Source: Pseudorhizobium tarimense | GTDB lineage: Bacteria; Pseudomonadota; Alphaproteobacteria; Rhizobiales; Rhizobiaceae | DNA length: 64,000 nucleotides | Direction: 5' to 3' | Assembly (NCBI RefSeq): GCF_022968135.1 | Contig: NZ_JALJRA010000021.1 | Location: forward strand, 1 to 64,000 | In this document: positions 7,988 through 15,959 of the stretch, piece after piece | Numbering within the stretch: the stretch's first letter is position 1 | How the letters are laid out: every line of letters starts with the position of its first letter | Program-made: the position numbers and the translations under genes | The notes under the pieces: generated by a model | Databases searched by the model: none | Seen by the model: the letters and a program-made list of their open reading frames with translations, nothing else | Told to the model about the DNA's origin: nothing

Positions 7988-8644
7988 TCAGAACGGACGG
8001 TTCGGCATGTCGTCGATGCTGATCACGCCGTCATCGTTGCGATCCATGCGAGCAAACAGCTTGTCCACGGCAACGGTTACTTCCGCCTTACTGAACTGGC
8101 CGTTCTCATCCGTGTCTGCCTGACGGTTCAGGTGCATTCCACCCATCTGCGGGCCCATTCGTCCGCCGTGATGCATGCCACCGCGTCCACCTTCGTGACG
8201 GCGATCTGCATGCTCGCCGCGGCGACCGGGACGGCCGTTGCTGTGAGCCTTGTCATTGCCGTCATCGTTGCTCTGAACCATCTCCTGGCGGCGCTCTTCA
8301 CGACGTTCCGCACGTTCGGGGCGCGGATTGTCCTTGCGGAAATCTTCCATCTTGGCTTTGCGATAAGCGCGCAACTCACCGGGGATGAGGTTTCCGTCCT
8401 TGTCAGCGTCCATTTCGGAGAACAGCGCTTCCTGGCGTGCGGAGAGCTCTTCTTTGGTGATCTTCGCATCCTTATCGGCGTCTGCGGTCTTGAGCAGGCG
8501 GACGAACATCATCTCCTGCATCATGCCGCCTCTGGCGACGTGGCGGCCTGGGCCGTCCCCTCCGGGTGCTGCAAAGCTTGGCAGAGCGGTGCTGGCGACG
8601 AGGACGGCTGCAAGTGATGCCAGGATGACTTTGTTGATCTTCAT
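7988..8644 (-). CDS. secreted EF-hand calcium-binding protein
   Basis: The 218-residue protein starts with a Sec signal peptide (MKINKVILASLAAVLVASTA, cleavage near FAA) and is exported. Four EF-hand loops are visible: DADKDAKITKEE, DADKDGNLIPGE, DTDENGQFSKAE and DRNDDGVISIDD. Between the second and third pairs is a very Arg/Glu-rich stretch and then a His/Gly/Met-rich stretch (about residues 125-170). Such periplasmic EF-hand proteins are common in alphaproteobacteria and bind calcium or other metals; the exact role is unknown. ATG 8644 is preferred over upstream codons because it begins the signal peptide and has GGAAG upstream. It has its own terminator. Confidence 0.82.
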   Translation of the reverse strand: MKINKVILASLAAVLVASTALPSFAAPGGDGPGRHVARGGMMQEMMFVRLLKTADADKDAKITKEELSARQEALFSEMDADKDGNLIPGELRAYRKAKMEDFRKDNPRPERAERREERRQEMVQSNDDGNDKAHSNGRPGRRGEHADRRHEGGRGGMHHGGRMGPQMGGMHLNRQADTDENGQFSKAEVTVAVDKLFARMDRNDDGVISIDDMPNRPF

Positions 8645-8729
8645 GAGAGGCTTCCTTCTTGTTCTGGTTACAACCCATACGTAGGCCGCAGCGACATGAG
8701 GGACCACTTAAACATCCGTAACATGGATG

Positions 8730-9172
8730 AACGTTCGGTAAGGATCAGCGCGACACGACACCGAAGTGGGGCGCCGAGATCGTCGGGCACATAGCCCGTG
8801 TGGCTATCCTCGCCCGAGAGCGTCTCCCGGGGCCTGGCATCGTGAATGCCCTGCATCGTTTCGGTGTAAAAGGCGGCTTCGGCATCCGCCGCCTCGCACG
8901 CCACCGTCAGTTCCTCACCATCAGAAAGCGCGTCATCCGACGATATAATCGGGGCGGTATCGCGCATCGTTCCGGCCGACTGTGCCAGAACCGGTGTCTT
9001 CACCTCCCCAATCCGCGGTGAAGTTGAAGGCCTGCGCCAGCGTGACGAAGCGTCCGTCCTTTAACTGGTGGAAGTAGCTCTTCGGATCCAGCAGGTCGCT
9101 CTTCGGGACGTTCTTGATCGTCAATTGGGAGACGCCATCCGGATCGATGCCGACCGCCTTGAGCGCAAATTT
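8730..9172 (-). pseudogene. DUF1217 (flagellar-associated) protein, frameshifted remnant
   Basis: Two minus-strand frames together give the DUF1217 pattern. One (about 9172-9010) reads ALKAVGIDPDGVSQLTIKNV and then SDLLDPKSYFHQLKDGRFV and AFNF. The next frame (about 9010-8760) reads AQSAGTMRDTA and then ELTVACEAADAEAAFY and TMQGI, as in the repeat unit of this family. A frameshift joins them and no intact start or end is present. DUF1217 proteins occur in rhizobial flagellar loci. No flagellar genes surround it here, so it is a displaced, dead fragment. Confidence 0.6.
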
Positions 9173-9296
9173 GGTAGACGCTCGTAGTCCCTAGAACTAT
9201 TTCCGCCAAGCCGAATGCGCTGCATGTGATCGCCGCCGATCTAGTAAGGCCGAGGACCCTCTCCATGTCGAAATGCGCCCCATCATCGACATCGTC

Positions 9297-9535
9297 CTAC
9301 CTATGGCTAACGGCGGGTGACGCCTTGTTGAACCGGCAGAGGAGACCGCGGGGGTGTCGAGTGTTCTGCCGGGCTCGATTGAGGGCGTGACGTGCTTGTG
9401 GGGCTGCGAGTTTCGCACGGCTGAAGATCCAAGGGACGTCGGGTAGCGGATGACTCGTTCGATATCGCCAGCCCCGTTCGCCAGACGCAGCGTCTTTGGC
9501 GTTATCCCCAGCAACTTCGCCGCGCCGCCCAGGTT
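9297..9535 (-). pseudogene. serine site-specific recombinase, C-terminal fragment
   Basis: On the minus strand this reads LNLGGAAKLLGITPKTLRLA and GAGDIE, then after a one-base frame change HPLPDVPWIFSRAKLA and RHALNRARQN, ending in TAG at 9299-9297. This is the helix-turn-helix plus HPLPDGPW-type tail of large serine recombinases and resolvases carried by mobile elements. The catalytic N-terminal domain and zinc ribbon are absent. It is evidence that a mobile element once occupied this locus. Confidence 0.6.
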
Positions 9536-9619
9536 AAGTCAAGGCTCGACCCCATGGATCTGTGGACGGAAGACCGTAACCTTGCGATATGCTCTCAGCG
9601 CAGTTGGTCGCTTACGTGT

Positions 9620-9800
9620 CTAGCGACTGAGCATGCGCTCGAGATCACGCACGCGTTTTTCCAGGTCGCGAACCTGGGAGGCGGCGACGAAATCGTCGTC
9701 TCCCTGAACGGCGGCGTAATCGCCCTCAAGCCTGCGAGGCTTTGAGGCATAGAGCTGGGGAAGGGAAACTCCATCACGGCGTGCACATAGGAAGCTCATG
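9620..9800 (-). mobile_element. IS3-type insertion sequence OrfA relic
   Basis: The minus strand encodes a fragment like the C-terminal half of IS3/IS2-family OrfA: GVSLPQLYASKPRRLEGDY, then DDDFVAASQVRDLEKRVRDL and ERMLSR before a stop. The helix-turn-helix followed by a leucine-zipper-like helix is typical. No OrfB with the DDE core and no terminal inverted repeats were found. It is a remnant next to the recombinase fragment. Confidence 0.5.
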
Positions 9801-9966
9801 CCCCGGCTGCGTGGATCCCTCCACCGGCCAAACCTCTTCGGCGACTGATCAGCGTCGCCGGCCACGATCGCTTTCCCGTCTTGATGGCTCGCGAGTGATC
9901 CTCGACTTCGCAAAGAGTTAAGGAAGCAAGGCTATAGCGGATGAATTCTATCGCAAAGGCTTTCAG

Positions 9967-10275
9967 ATGATCAATTCAGTCTCCGCTTCAGCAGCCACGT
10001 CGATCACATCCTCTGCCTCATCGTCTAGTGGCGCTTCTGACTTAGAAGCTCAGGTCGCCGCAAAGAAGGCCGCATTGGCTGAGGCGAAGACCGATGAAGA
10101 AAAGAATCAAATTCAGAGCGAGATAGACGCGCTCGAAGCAGAAATAGAAAGCCAGAGCACCTCCGCAAAGGCAGAACAGCCCGCGCTTGCTCTCCCATCG
10201 GGAGAGAGCCCGCGCATCGGCACGAACAATTTTGACGACGACACAGAGTTCGGGAAACGGGTAGCCTATATCTGA
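9967..10275 (+). CDS. small coiled-coil protein (FlxA-like)
   Basis: A 102-residue protein. A Ser/Ala-rich N-terminus (about 1-25) precedes a strongly predicted coiled coil (about 26-60, with DLEAQVAAKKAALAEAKTDEE and a following EIDALEAEIES) and a short acidic tail. This composition resembles FlxA-like small proteins. There is no signal peptide or membrane segment. It stands alone between mobile-element debris and the truncated sensor kinase, so context gives no function. The ATG follows a weak AAAGG. Confidence 0.55.
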   Translation: MINSVSASAATSITSSASSSSGASDLEAQVAAKKAALAEAKTDEEKNQIQSEIDALEAEIESQSTSAKAEQPALALPSGESPRIGTNNFDDDTEFGKRVAYI

Positions 10276-10409
10276 CCGCCTGCGAATAGACGTCTCGAAG
10301 AGCCTCTCGCGTAAAGTGCTCCCGAACCCCTTGTTCAATCAGTCGAACCATCAGGCCGGGGGTTAGCCTCCTTAGGATCTTAGCTCTATACACAGACCTG
10401 GCTCAATAG

Positions 10410-11165
10410 TCAGTCGAGCAGTTCCCGCAGGCCGCCTGCCAACTCCTTGGCTGTGTATGGCTTCTTCAGCCAGCTTCCGGAAGCTGAGAGCTCGCGCCTG
10501 GCGATCTCTGGCTCCGCACATCCAGAGGTGAAGAGAACCTTGATCTCGGGACGCTCGGCGCGAACGATCTCCGCCAGCTCGTCGCCCGTCATGCCGCCGG
10601 GCATCACCACATCCGTGAAAAGCAGCGCGATATCGGAATTCTGGCGAAGCTTCTCCAGCGCCTGGGCGCCGTTCTCCGCCTCGATCACCGTGTAGCCGAG
10701 ATCGGTCAGGCGCGACACCGCAACCCGCCGCACCCGGGCATCATCCTCTACCGCCAGGATGGTCTCCGATCCGCCGAGAAGCGCCCGGCTTGCCACGGTT
10801 GGCGTCTCGGTCACCGTCCCCGTGTCGCTGGTGTACTGGATGGCCGGCAGGAAGATGCGCACGCTGGTGCCCTGGCCTTCCTCGCTGTAGAGCTGGATGT
10901 GGCCGCCAGACTGTTTGGCAAAGCCATAGACCATGCTGAGGCCGAGGCCGGTTCCCGATCCCACGCCCTTGGTCGTGTAGAACGGTTCGAAGGCGCGCTG
11001 TTTCACCTCTATCGACATGCCCCCGCCGTTGTCAGTCACGCTGACCAGGACATAGTCGCCGGTACGCACATGCGGATACATCTGCGCATAATCCACATCC
11101 AGCTTGATGCGCGAGATCTCGATCGACAGACGACCGCCGCGCGGCATGGCATCGCGTGCGTTCAA
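10410..11165 (-). pseudogene. 5'-truncated hybrid sensor kinase (ATPase plus receiver)
   Basis: What remains starts exactly at the Asn of the kinase N-box (NARDAMPRGG). It continues with G1 (VTDNGGGM), F (FEPFYTTK) and G2 (GSGTGLGLSMVYGF) boxes, and then a receiver domain (about residues 135-251) with acidic pocket VEDD, phospho-Asp in LLFTDVVMPGG and Lys in LKKPYTAKEL. The sensor, His-containing dimerisation helix and the Glu side of the N-box are missing. The first codon would be a TTG overlapping the stop of the GNAT gene. The gene therefore appears cut at the N-box by a recombination or deletion joining it to the upstream gene. It is very unlikely to act as a kinase; the receiver might still fold. 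Confidence 0.75.
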
Positions 11166-11650
11166 CCCTCCGGAGGCTCCGATACCACGTCCAGAAAATC
11201 AGGCCTTTCGGGTGCGCTGCGCCAGAGCCGCACCGTTTGGCATCCCTCCTCCTCCGCCAGCCGGCGGGTGAACTCGATGAGCTCGCGGCTGACGCCGGCC
11301 TCGTCGATCAGGCTGATGGTCGCGAAGACGGGAACGTCAAACAGATCGCCGAGCTCCAAGTGTTTCATCGGCGTCATGCGAATCAGCCCCCGGATGTACC
11401 CGTTGCCGTCCTTGGCAGCTGCCCATTGCCGTCGCTGCTGTTCGGTCGCCGTCAGGCTCTTCCAGGTTGCCAGATCGAGGGACGGGACGACGACCTGCAT
11501 GATTGCGAAGGAGCGCATCACGTCTCCCGGCGTCAATGTAGCGATCTCATATCTGTTGGCCACCCAGGTCTCCGTCCCAACAACTCCGCTTCCTGCCGAA
11601 TGCATGCTTCGCAGAGTAGAAGCTGAGGACGAGCGGTCATTGATGCGCAT
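11162..11650 (-). CDS. probable GNAT-type N-acetyltransferase
   Basis: A frame of about 162 residues. Its second half (GYIRGLIRM, then LGDLFDVPVFATISLIDEAG and a helix LIEFTRRLAEEEGC) resembles a rhizobial GNAT-like family with an acetyl-CoA-fold core. ATG 11650 overlaps the end of the broken APH/ATP-binding gene, as expected in an operon. The stop overlaps the truncated kinase. The last residues after RLWRSAPERP may be foreign if the junction with the kinase cut off its own end. The call is tentative; a substrate cannot be named. Confidence 0.45.
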   Translation of the reverse strand: MRINDRSSSASTLRSMHSAGSGVVGTETWVANRYEIATLTPGDVMRSFAIMQVVVPSLDLATWKSLTATEQQRRQWAAAKDGNGYIRGLIRMTPMKHLELGDLFDVPVFATISLIDEAGVSRELIEFTRRLAEEEGCQTVRLWRSAPERPDFLDVVSEPPEG

Positions 11651-12840
11651 CAACCTCGCCTGCCTCTGCAGTCTCGTCAAAGGCGTGGAGAACGATGCAG
11701 ACGTTCTCATCCACCGGTCTCGCGGCTGGCAAGTGGCGCCACTCGATGCCCGCGGGCCGGCGCTCCAGCTGTGCCGCAAGAAGCGCTGTGTCCGCGTCTG
11801 AAGCGCCTCCCGAGCGGCCTGCGATCCGCTGCCAGAGCAGGGCTGGCTCCGCCTCCAGCCAAACTCCCTGAAATGCGACACCGGCGTCCGTGGCGGACTG
11901 ACGGACAACCTGCCGGTTCTCTCGTCTCTCGAAGACCCGTCGACCACCGCGCATCCACTCCGGCCGAGAATGACCGCCGCACGCCATGCCATTTCGGCGT
12001 AGACCTTGCGCGACACTTCGGGCCGGTTAGGCCGCAGGCGGCAGGCGCGTCTCGGGCGGCACGTCATGCAGGCCCTTGCGGAGGCGATCGCTTTCGATGA
12101 TCCTAGCTCCGGGTGCGGCTCCGAGATTGGGGGCAAGCGCATCAGCGAGCGTCGATTTTCCAGATCCGCTCAGGCCGCCGATCGCCACCAGCCTTGGCTG
12201 CTGTCTTCCGAGCAGCGCAAGCGCCAGATCGTAATAGGAACGCGCCTCGGCGGTGAGATCCACTTGCAGTTCCCCTTCCGCCTCTGAAGCTTGCGTCGCC
12301 GTCACATGAGCCCGCACCGCCGCGCGCGTCGCCATGAAGAATGGGAGAATGCAGAAGCATCCTCGTCCTGGGCCTCGTCGAGATAGCGGTTCATCACGAG
12401 GTTGCATCGGGAGCCGAGCGGTGAAAGCGGGCAATGGCGCGTGCGGTTGCCGTCATCAATGCCAGGCTCAGCCTTCCCTTGCCGACCATCCGGTCGAAAG
12501 TGCGGCCTGATCGAAGCGCACCATCTCCACCACAACGTCGACCACCTCCCCTCGCCGCCGAACACCAGCTTGCCATCCGGCTGGCGTGTGATCCGACGGT
12601 TCCCGAGATAGAGGTCCGGCGCCGTCATGCTGTTCAGACCTCGTCCAGACAGGACTTCAGCCGGAGCGGGATCGTAGAGAAGCCCACATGGGGGAGCTTC
12701 ACCGCCCGCTTCATCTTGAAGGCGCGGTCGCCTGCCAGAAAAACCTACGAAGTGTGTGTCCGGATGATCTCGACCGGTTCGCTGATGCCAAAGGCCTCGG
12801 AGGCGCCGAGGAAGGCGATGACGGCGCTCTGATCTTGCAT
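11637..12840 (-). pseudogene. bifunctional aminoglycoside phosphotransferase-like/ATP-binding protein, frameshifted
   Basis: Starting at ATG 12840 (MQDQSAVIAFLGASEAFGIS), the homology runs through several frames. First comes a kinase-like N-terminal part: DRAFKMKRAVKLPHVGFSTI can be recovered by frame changes near 12700, then MTAPDLYLGNRRITRQPDGK. A P-loop domain follows (VAIGGLSGSGKSTLADAL at about 12180), then a C-terminal part (MAWRAAVILGRSG at about 11970, GVWLEAEPALLWQRIAGR). Proteins of this two-domain type, APH fold plus AAA_33 kinase, are common beside universal stress genes. At least four frameshifts make it nonfunctional. Confidence 0.72.
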
Positions 12841-12881
12841 GATCACCGACTGGTCCTCCTGCCGCCTCTCGCACGCCGCCG

Positions 12882-13070
12882 CTAGCGGGCGAGCAGAACC
12901 GGCAGCTTCGTTTCTTCCAGAGTCGAGGCGGTAACACCCCGAAGATGCGCTGACGCATCCTCGAGTGACCGTATGCCCCCATCACGACGAGCTCAGCCTG
13001 CGTATCCACGGCATGCTGCTGCAGAGCCCTCTTGACGGACATGGCCCGCGCTGGTCAGCTGCTCGAGCAT
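12882..13070 (-). pseudogene. universal stress protein (UspA) C-terminal fragment
   Basis: The minus strand reads QQHAVDTQAELVVMGAYGHS and RMRQRIFG, the ATP-loop and final strand of UspA proteins. After a one-base shift it continues VTASTLEETKLPVLLAR, ending at TAG 12884-12882. The N-terminal half is absent or scrambled. The fragment lies between the broken APH/ATP-binding gene and the intact PfkB gene, part of a decayed stress cluster. Confidence 0.68.
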
Positions 13071-13191
13071 CTCCGTCAGCCCGGACAGCTTCGTGGCCGT
13101 CAAGCACAAGGTGACGGAAGCGGAGGCAACGACGGGCGCCGCCCCCTGAGGCTCACCGCTCGGCCGGGTGGCGATGCCGCCCTGCCCTCCC

Positions 13192-14145
13192 TCAGGTGGC
13201 GACAGCCTTCCCGTCGCGAAACGCCGCGTCACCATTCTCGAAGAGCTGGAACACATCCTCCCGCTGGCATAGTTCGGTACCCGGGCTCATCACGGTCGCG
13301 GCGCCGGCCGCCACCCCGAAGCGGAATGCCTCCTCGAGCGGATAACCTTTCGTCAAAGCCCAGACCATGCCGCCGACGAAGCTGTCGCCGGCGCCGACCG
13401 TCGAGCCGACCGGGACCTCGAAAGATGGCACCTTGATAGCACCCTCCGCAGTCACCAGCACCGCCCCTTCCCGCGCCATTGAGACGCAGACGTATCGCAC
13501 GGCCCCTTCACGGATCAATTCCTGCGCGGCGGCAATTGCCCCAGCTTCATCCAGTTGCCGGCCGACGATCCCCTCCAGTTCATCGAGACTGGGCTTGATC
13601 ATGAAGAGACCGCCGATCTCGAGCGCTTTCTTGAGCGATGGACCGGACGCATCGAGGATAAAGCGTGCTTCACGTCCGGCGAATATCCGCGCCATGTGCG
13701 CGTAGGCATCCTCCGGTAGTCCGCGCGGAAGGCTACCGCTGACGACGACATAATCCGCGCTGGCTCGCTCCAGGAATTCTAAGGCCTCGCCATACTCCTG
13801 CGCACTCACCACGGGACCTTCGGGCACGAACCGGTATTCGCGGCCGGTTTCGATCTCCCTCACCATGAAGGCCACCCGGATCGCGCCTTCGATGGGAAGA
13901 GCATAGAGGTTGACCGCCATCTTCCGGAGCGTGTCGACGAGGACGGCGCCAGTCGCGCCGCCGGCCATCACCATGAGGTCAGGACGTTCGCCGAGTTCGG
14001 CAAGCACGCGCGCAACGTTGACGCCGCCGCCACCGATATTCTGGCGCTGGTTGCGGATGCGCACCTTCTTCGTCGGCACGACGTGATCCGTCTCATTGGA
14101 AAGATCGATCGAGGGGTTGAGAGCGACGCACAGGATGGAAGCCAT
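13192..14145 (-). CDS. PfkB-family hexose kinase (1-phosphofructokinase-like)
   Basis: An intact 317-residue ribokinase-fold sugar kinase. N-terminal substrate motifs (ALNPSIDLS, GGGGVNVARVLAELG) and the C-terminal PfkB signature VPVGSTVGAGDSFVGGM, with the catalytic Asp, are both present. It probably phosphorylates a sugar phosphate such as fructose-6-phosphate or tagatose-6-phosphate in the cytoplasm. The start at 14145 has GGAGA at a good distance. It is the only clearly intact enzyme of this block; genes on both sides are broken. Kinases of this group often sit with universal stress and alcohol dehydrogenase genes in low-oxygen loci, which fits the remnants here. Confidence 0.87.
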   Translation of the reverse strand: MASILCVALNPSIDLSNETDHVVPTKKVRIRNQRQNIGGGGVNVARVLAELGERPDLMVMAGGATGAVLVDTLRKMAVNLYALPIEGAIRVAFMVREIETGREYRFVPEGPVVSAQEYGEALEFLERASADYVVVSGSLPRGLPEDAYAHMARIFAGREARFILDASGPSLKKALEIGGLFMIKPSLDELEGIVGRQLDEAGAIAAAQELIREGAVRYVCVSMAREGAVLVTAEGAIKVPSFEVPVGSTVGAGDSFVGGMVWALTKGYPLEEAFRFGVAAGAATVMSPGTELCQREDVFQLFENGDAAFRDGKAVAT

Positions 14146-14241
14146 GTCTTCTCCAGTCTTGCGAGTTTGCGCCCTTGGCGCGGTGAAACTGTTGGCGGGC
14201 CGTCCTGCGGCGAACCTACGAGCAGAACGTACAAGTCATGA

Positions 14242-14985
14242 TCAAGGTACAAGAACGGCGGCCCCCGACAACCGGCTGGAACGCAGATCGCCGAGGGCGA
14301 GATTGGCGTCGGCCAGCGGGTAGACCGTCGTGTGCGTCACAACATTGGCGGCGTGTGCGATTGGAAAGAACTCCGCGGCACCTGCCCGCGTCAGGTTGCA
14401 ACAGACGAGATGCTCCTCTCGCCCCAAAGGAGCGCATAGGGCATCTGCGGGATGTCGCTCATGTGGATGCCGCCGCAGATAACCCGGCCGCCTCGACGCA
14501 CGACCTTCAACGCCTCCGGCACCAGTTCGCCGAAGGGCGCGACGATGATGGCCGCATCGAGAGGCTCAGGCGGCAGATGGCCGGAGAAGCCGCCCCAGGC
14601 AACGCCGAGGCGTCTTGCGGAATCCAGCGCCTGCTGATCTCCCACCTTCAGGAAGGAATGGACGCGCCGCTCCTGTCACACACAGATCTGAGCGATGATG
14701 TGCGCCGCGGCGCCGAAGCCGTAGAGACCGATGCTTCCGCCCTCCCCCGCTTTCTTCAGCGACCGCCATCCGATAAGCCCGGCGCAGAGGAGCGGGCAAG
14801 CGCCACCGGATCGGCGTCCTCGGGCGGATCGAAGGCATAATCCTGATCGGCCACAACATGTGTCGCAAAGCCACCATCCCGGGTATAGCCGGTGAACTGC
14901 GGCGTATCGCAGAGGTTCTGTTCCCCGTTGGTACAGTAGGGGCAATGACCGCAGGTGTGGCCGAGCCTGGGAATGCCGACGCGGC
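14242..14985 (-). pseudogene. zinc-dependent alcohol dehydrogenase, frameshifted and truncated
   Basis: Four minus-strand segments in changing frames make up a medium-chain Zn alcohol dehydrogenase. They are the structural-zinc Cys cluster ([20 protein letters not shown], about 14960-14900), the hinge ([18 protein letters not shown]) with [16 protein letters not shown], the cofactor-domain end (AAIIVAPFGELVPEAL, VVRRGGRVICGGIHMSDIP), and the C-terminus (ANLALGDLRSSRLSGAAVLVP). The N-terminal catalytic domain with the first Zn ligands is missing, replaced by P-type ATPase sequence on the other strand. It is nonfunctional. Confidence 0.8.
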
Positions 14986-15620
14986 GGCCTATGCCGGCAT
15001 CGTGCGTCTCGTCGAGCAGGCGCGCAACCAGAAGGCGCCGATGTCGCGGCTGGCGGATCGTTACCCCGTCGATTTTCGGCTGATCACGATCATTGTCACG
15101 CTGGCCGCTGGGGCTGTCAGCGGCCACCCGGTACGTGCCGTCGCTGTGCTGGTCGTCGCCACGCCACGGCGGCGACCGGCTTCTGCGCAGGCTCCGGGAC
15201 ATGGGGATCGACCATGTGGTGCTTGCAACGGGCGATCATCGCGACGTCGCCGAAAGCCTCGCCTCTGGCATGGGTTTCGATCAGGTTCTCAGCGAACTCA
15301 GCTCCGACCAGAAGGTGGTCGCGTCAAGGCGGCGCATCAGTATGGACCGTGATGATGATCGGCGACCGCGGAAGCCGCCGACGTCGTGCTGCTCGTTGAT
15401 GACCCGTATTCTCTCCGGCATCGGTATCGCGCGGCGCTGCCGAGCCACTGCGTTGCAGAGCATCATGGTCGGAATCGGTCTTTCCCTGTGCGGAATGACT
15501 GCCGCTGCACTGGGTTACCTGCAACCGGTGCAGGGAGCTCTGCTGCACGAGGCGATCGATGTCGCTGTCATTTTCAACGCGCTGCGGGCGCTCCGCTCCG
15601 GCGAGGAGTATTCAGGTTAG
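14970..15620 (+). pseudogene. heavy-metal P-type ATPase, internally deleted and frameshifted
   Basis: Three plus-strand pieces in different frames are recognisable. One is a transmembrane/actuator-end piece ([32 protein letters not shown], about 14983-15165). The second is a nucleotide-domain end (LLRRLRDMGIDHVVLATGDH, with the TGD motif, about 15183-15310). The third is the last membrane helices (ALQSIMVGIGLSLCGMTAAA, LLHEAIDVAVIFNALRALRS) to the stop at 15620. The segment that would hold the CPx metal motif and the DKTGT phosphorylation site is deleted. It was once a metal or cation exporter and is now dead. Confidence 0.78.
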
Positions 15621-15705
15621 TTGGCGAAACGTCATGTGCCGGACACCGGGGCGAGATAATTTCGTCTCAATTGTCGGCTAGGTTGGCTGCAATGGAGGTG
15701 ACGCC

Positions 15706-15930
15706 ATGTCGAGCGATCTTACAATTTCGGAAGTCCTGTCCGATCCGCTGATCGGCCTGATGCTCAAGGCGGATGGGCTGGATCGCGATGCGTTTGCAGA
15801 TCTCCTGGGGGCCGCAGCTCGCGACCAGCTGCAGCAGAAGCTGTCGCAGTTGCGGGAACAAAGAGCGACGCACTTCTACGCGCGTCTCTCGGACTGGCAG
15901 GCCACAAGCCAACATCGCAGCCATTGCTGA
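15706..15930 (+). CDS. small conserved-looking hypothetical protein
   Basis: A 74-residue frame with a good GGAGG seven bases before the ATG. The first 55 residues (SDPLIGLMLKADGLDRDAFA, then LLGAAARDQLQQKLSQLREQ) look like a compact helical protein. No family was recognised with confidence, and there is no signal peptide. It lies beside the decayed stress cluster, on the opposite strand from and convergent with the large cyclic-di-GMP gene. The C-terminal 15 residues look random and may be out of frame with an older version. Confidence 0.5.
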   Translation: MSSDLTISEVLSDPLIGLMLKADGLDRDAFADLLGAAARDQLQQKLSQLREQRATHFYARLSDWQATSQHRSHC

Positions 15931-15959
15931 GCTGCGCCGTAGAAACCTTTCCGGCACGG

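Noticed and set aside
7860..7990. Possible CRISPR or tandem repeats near the TadG end.
   Set aside because: Only one hairpin (the EF-hand terminator) is present; there are no regularly spaced repeats, and I saw no CRISPR array anywhere in the window.
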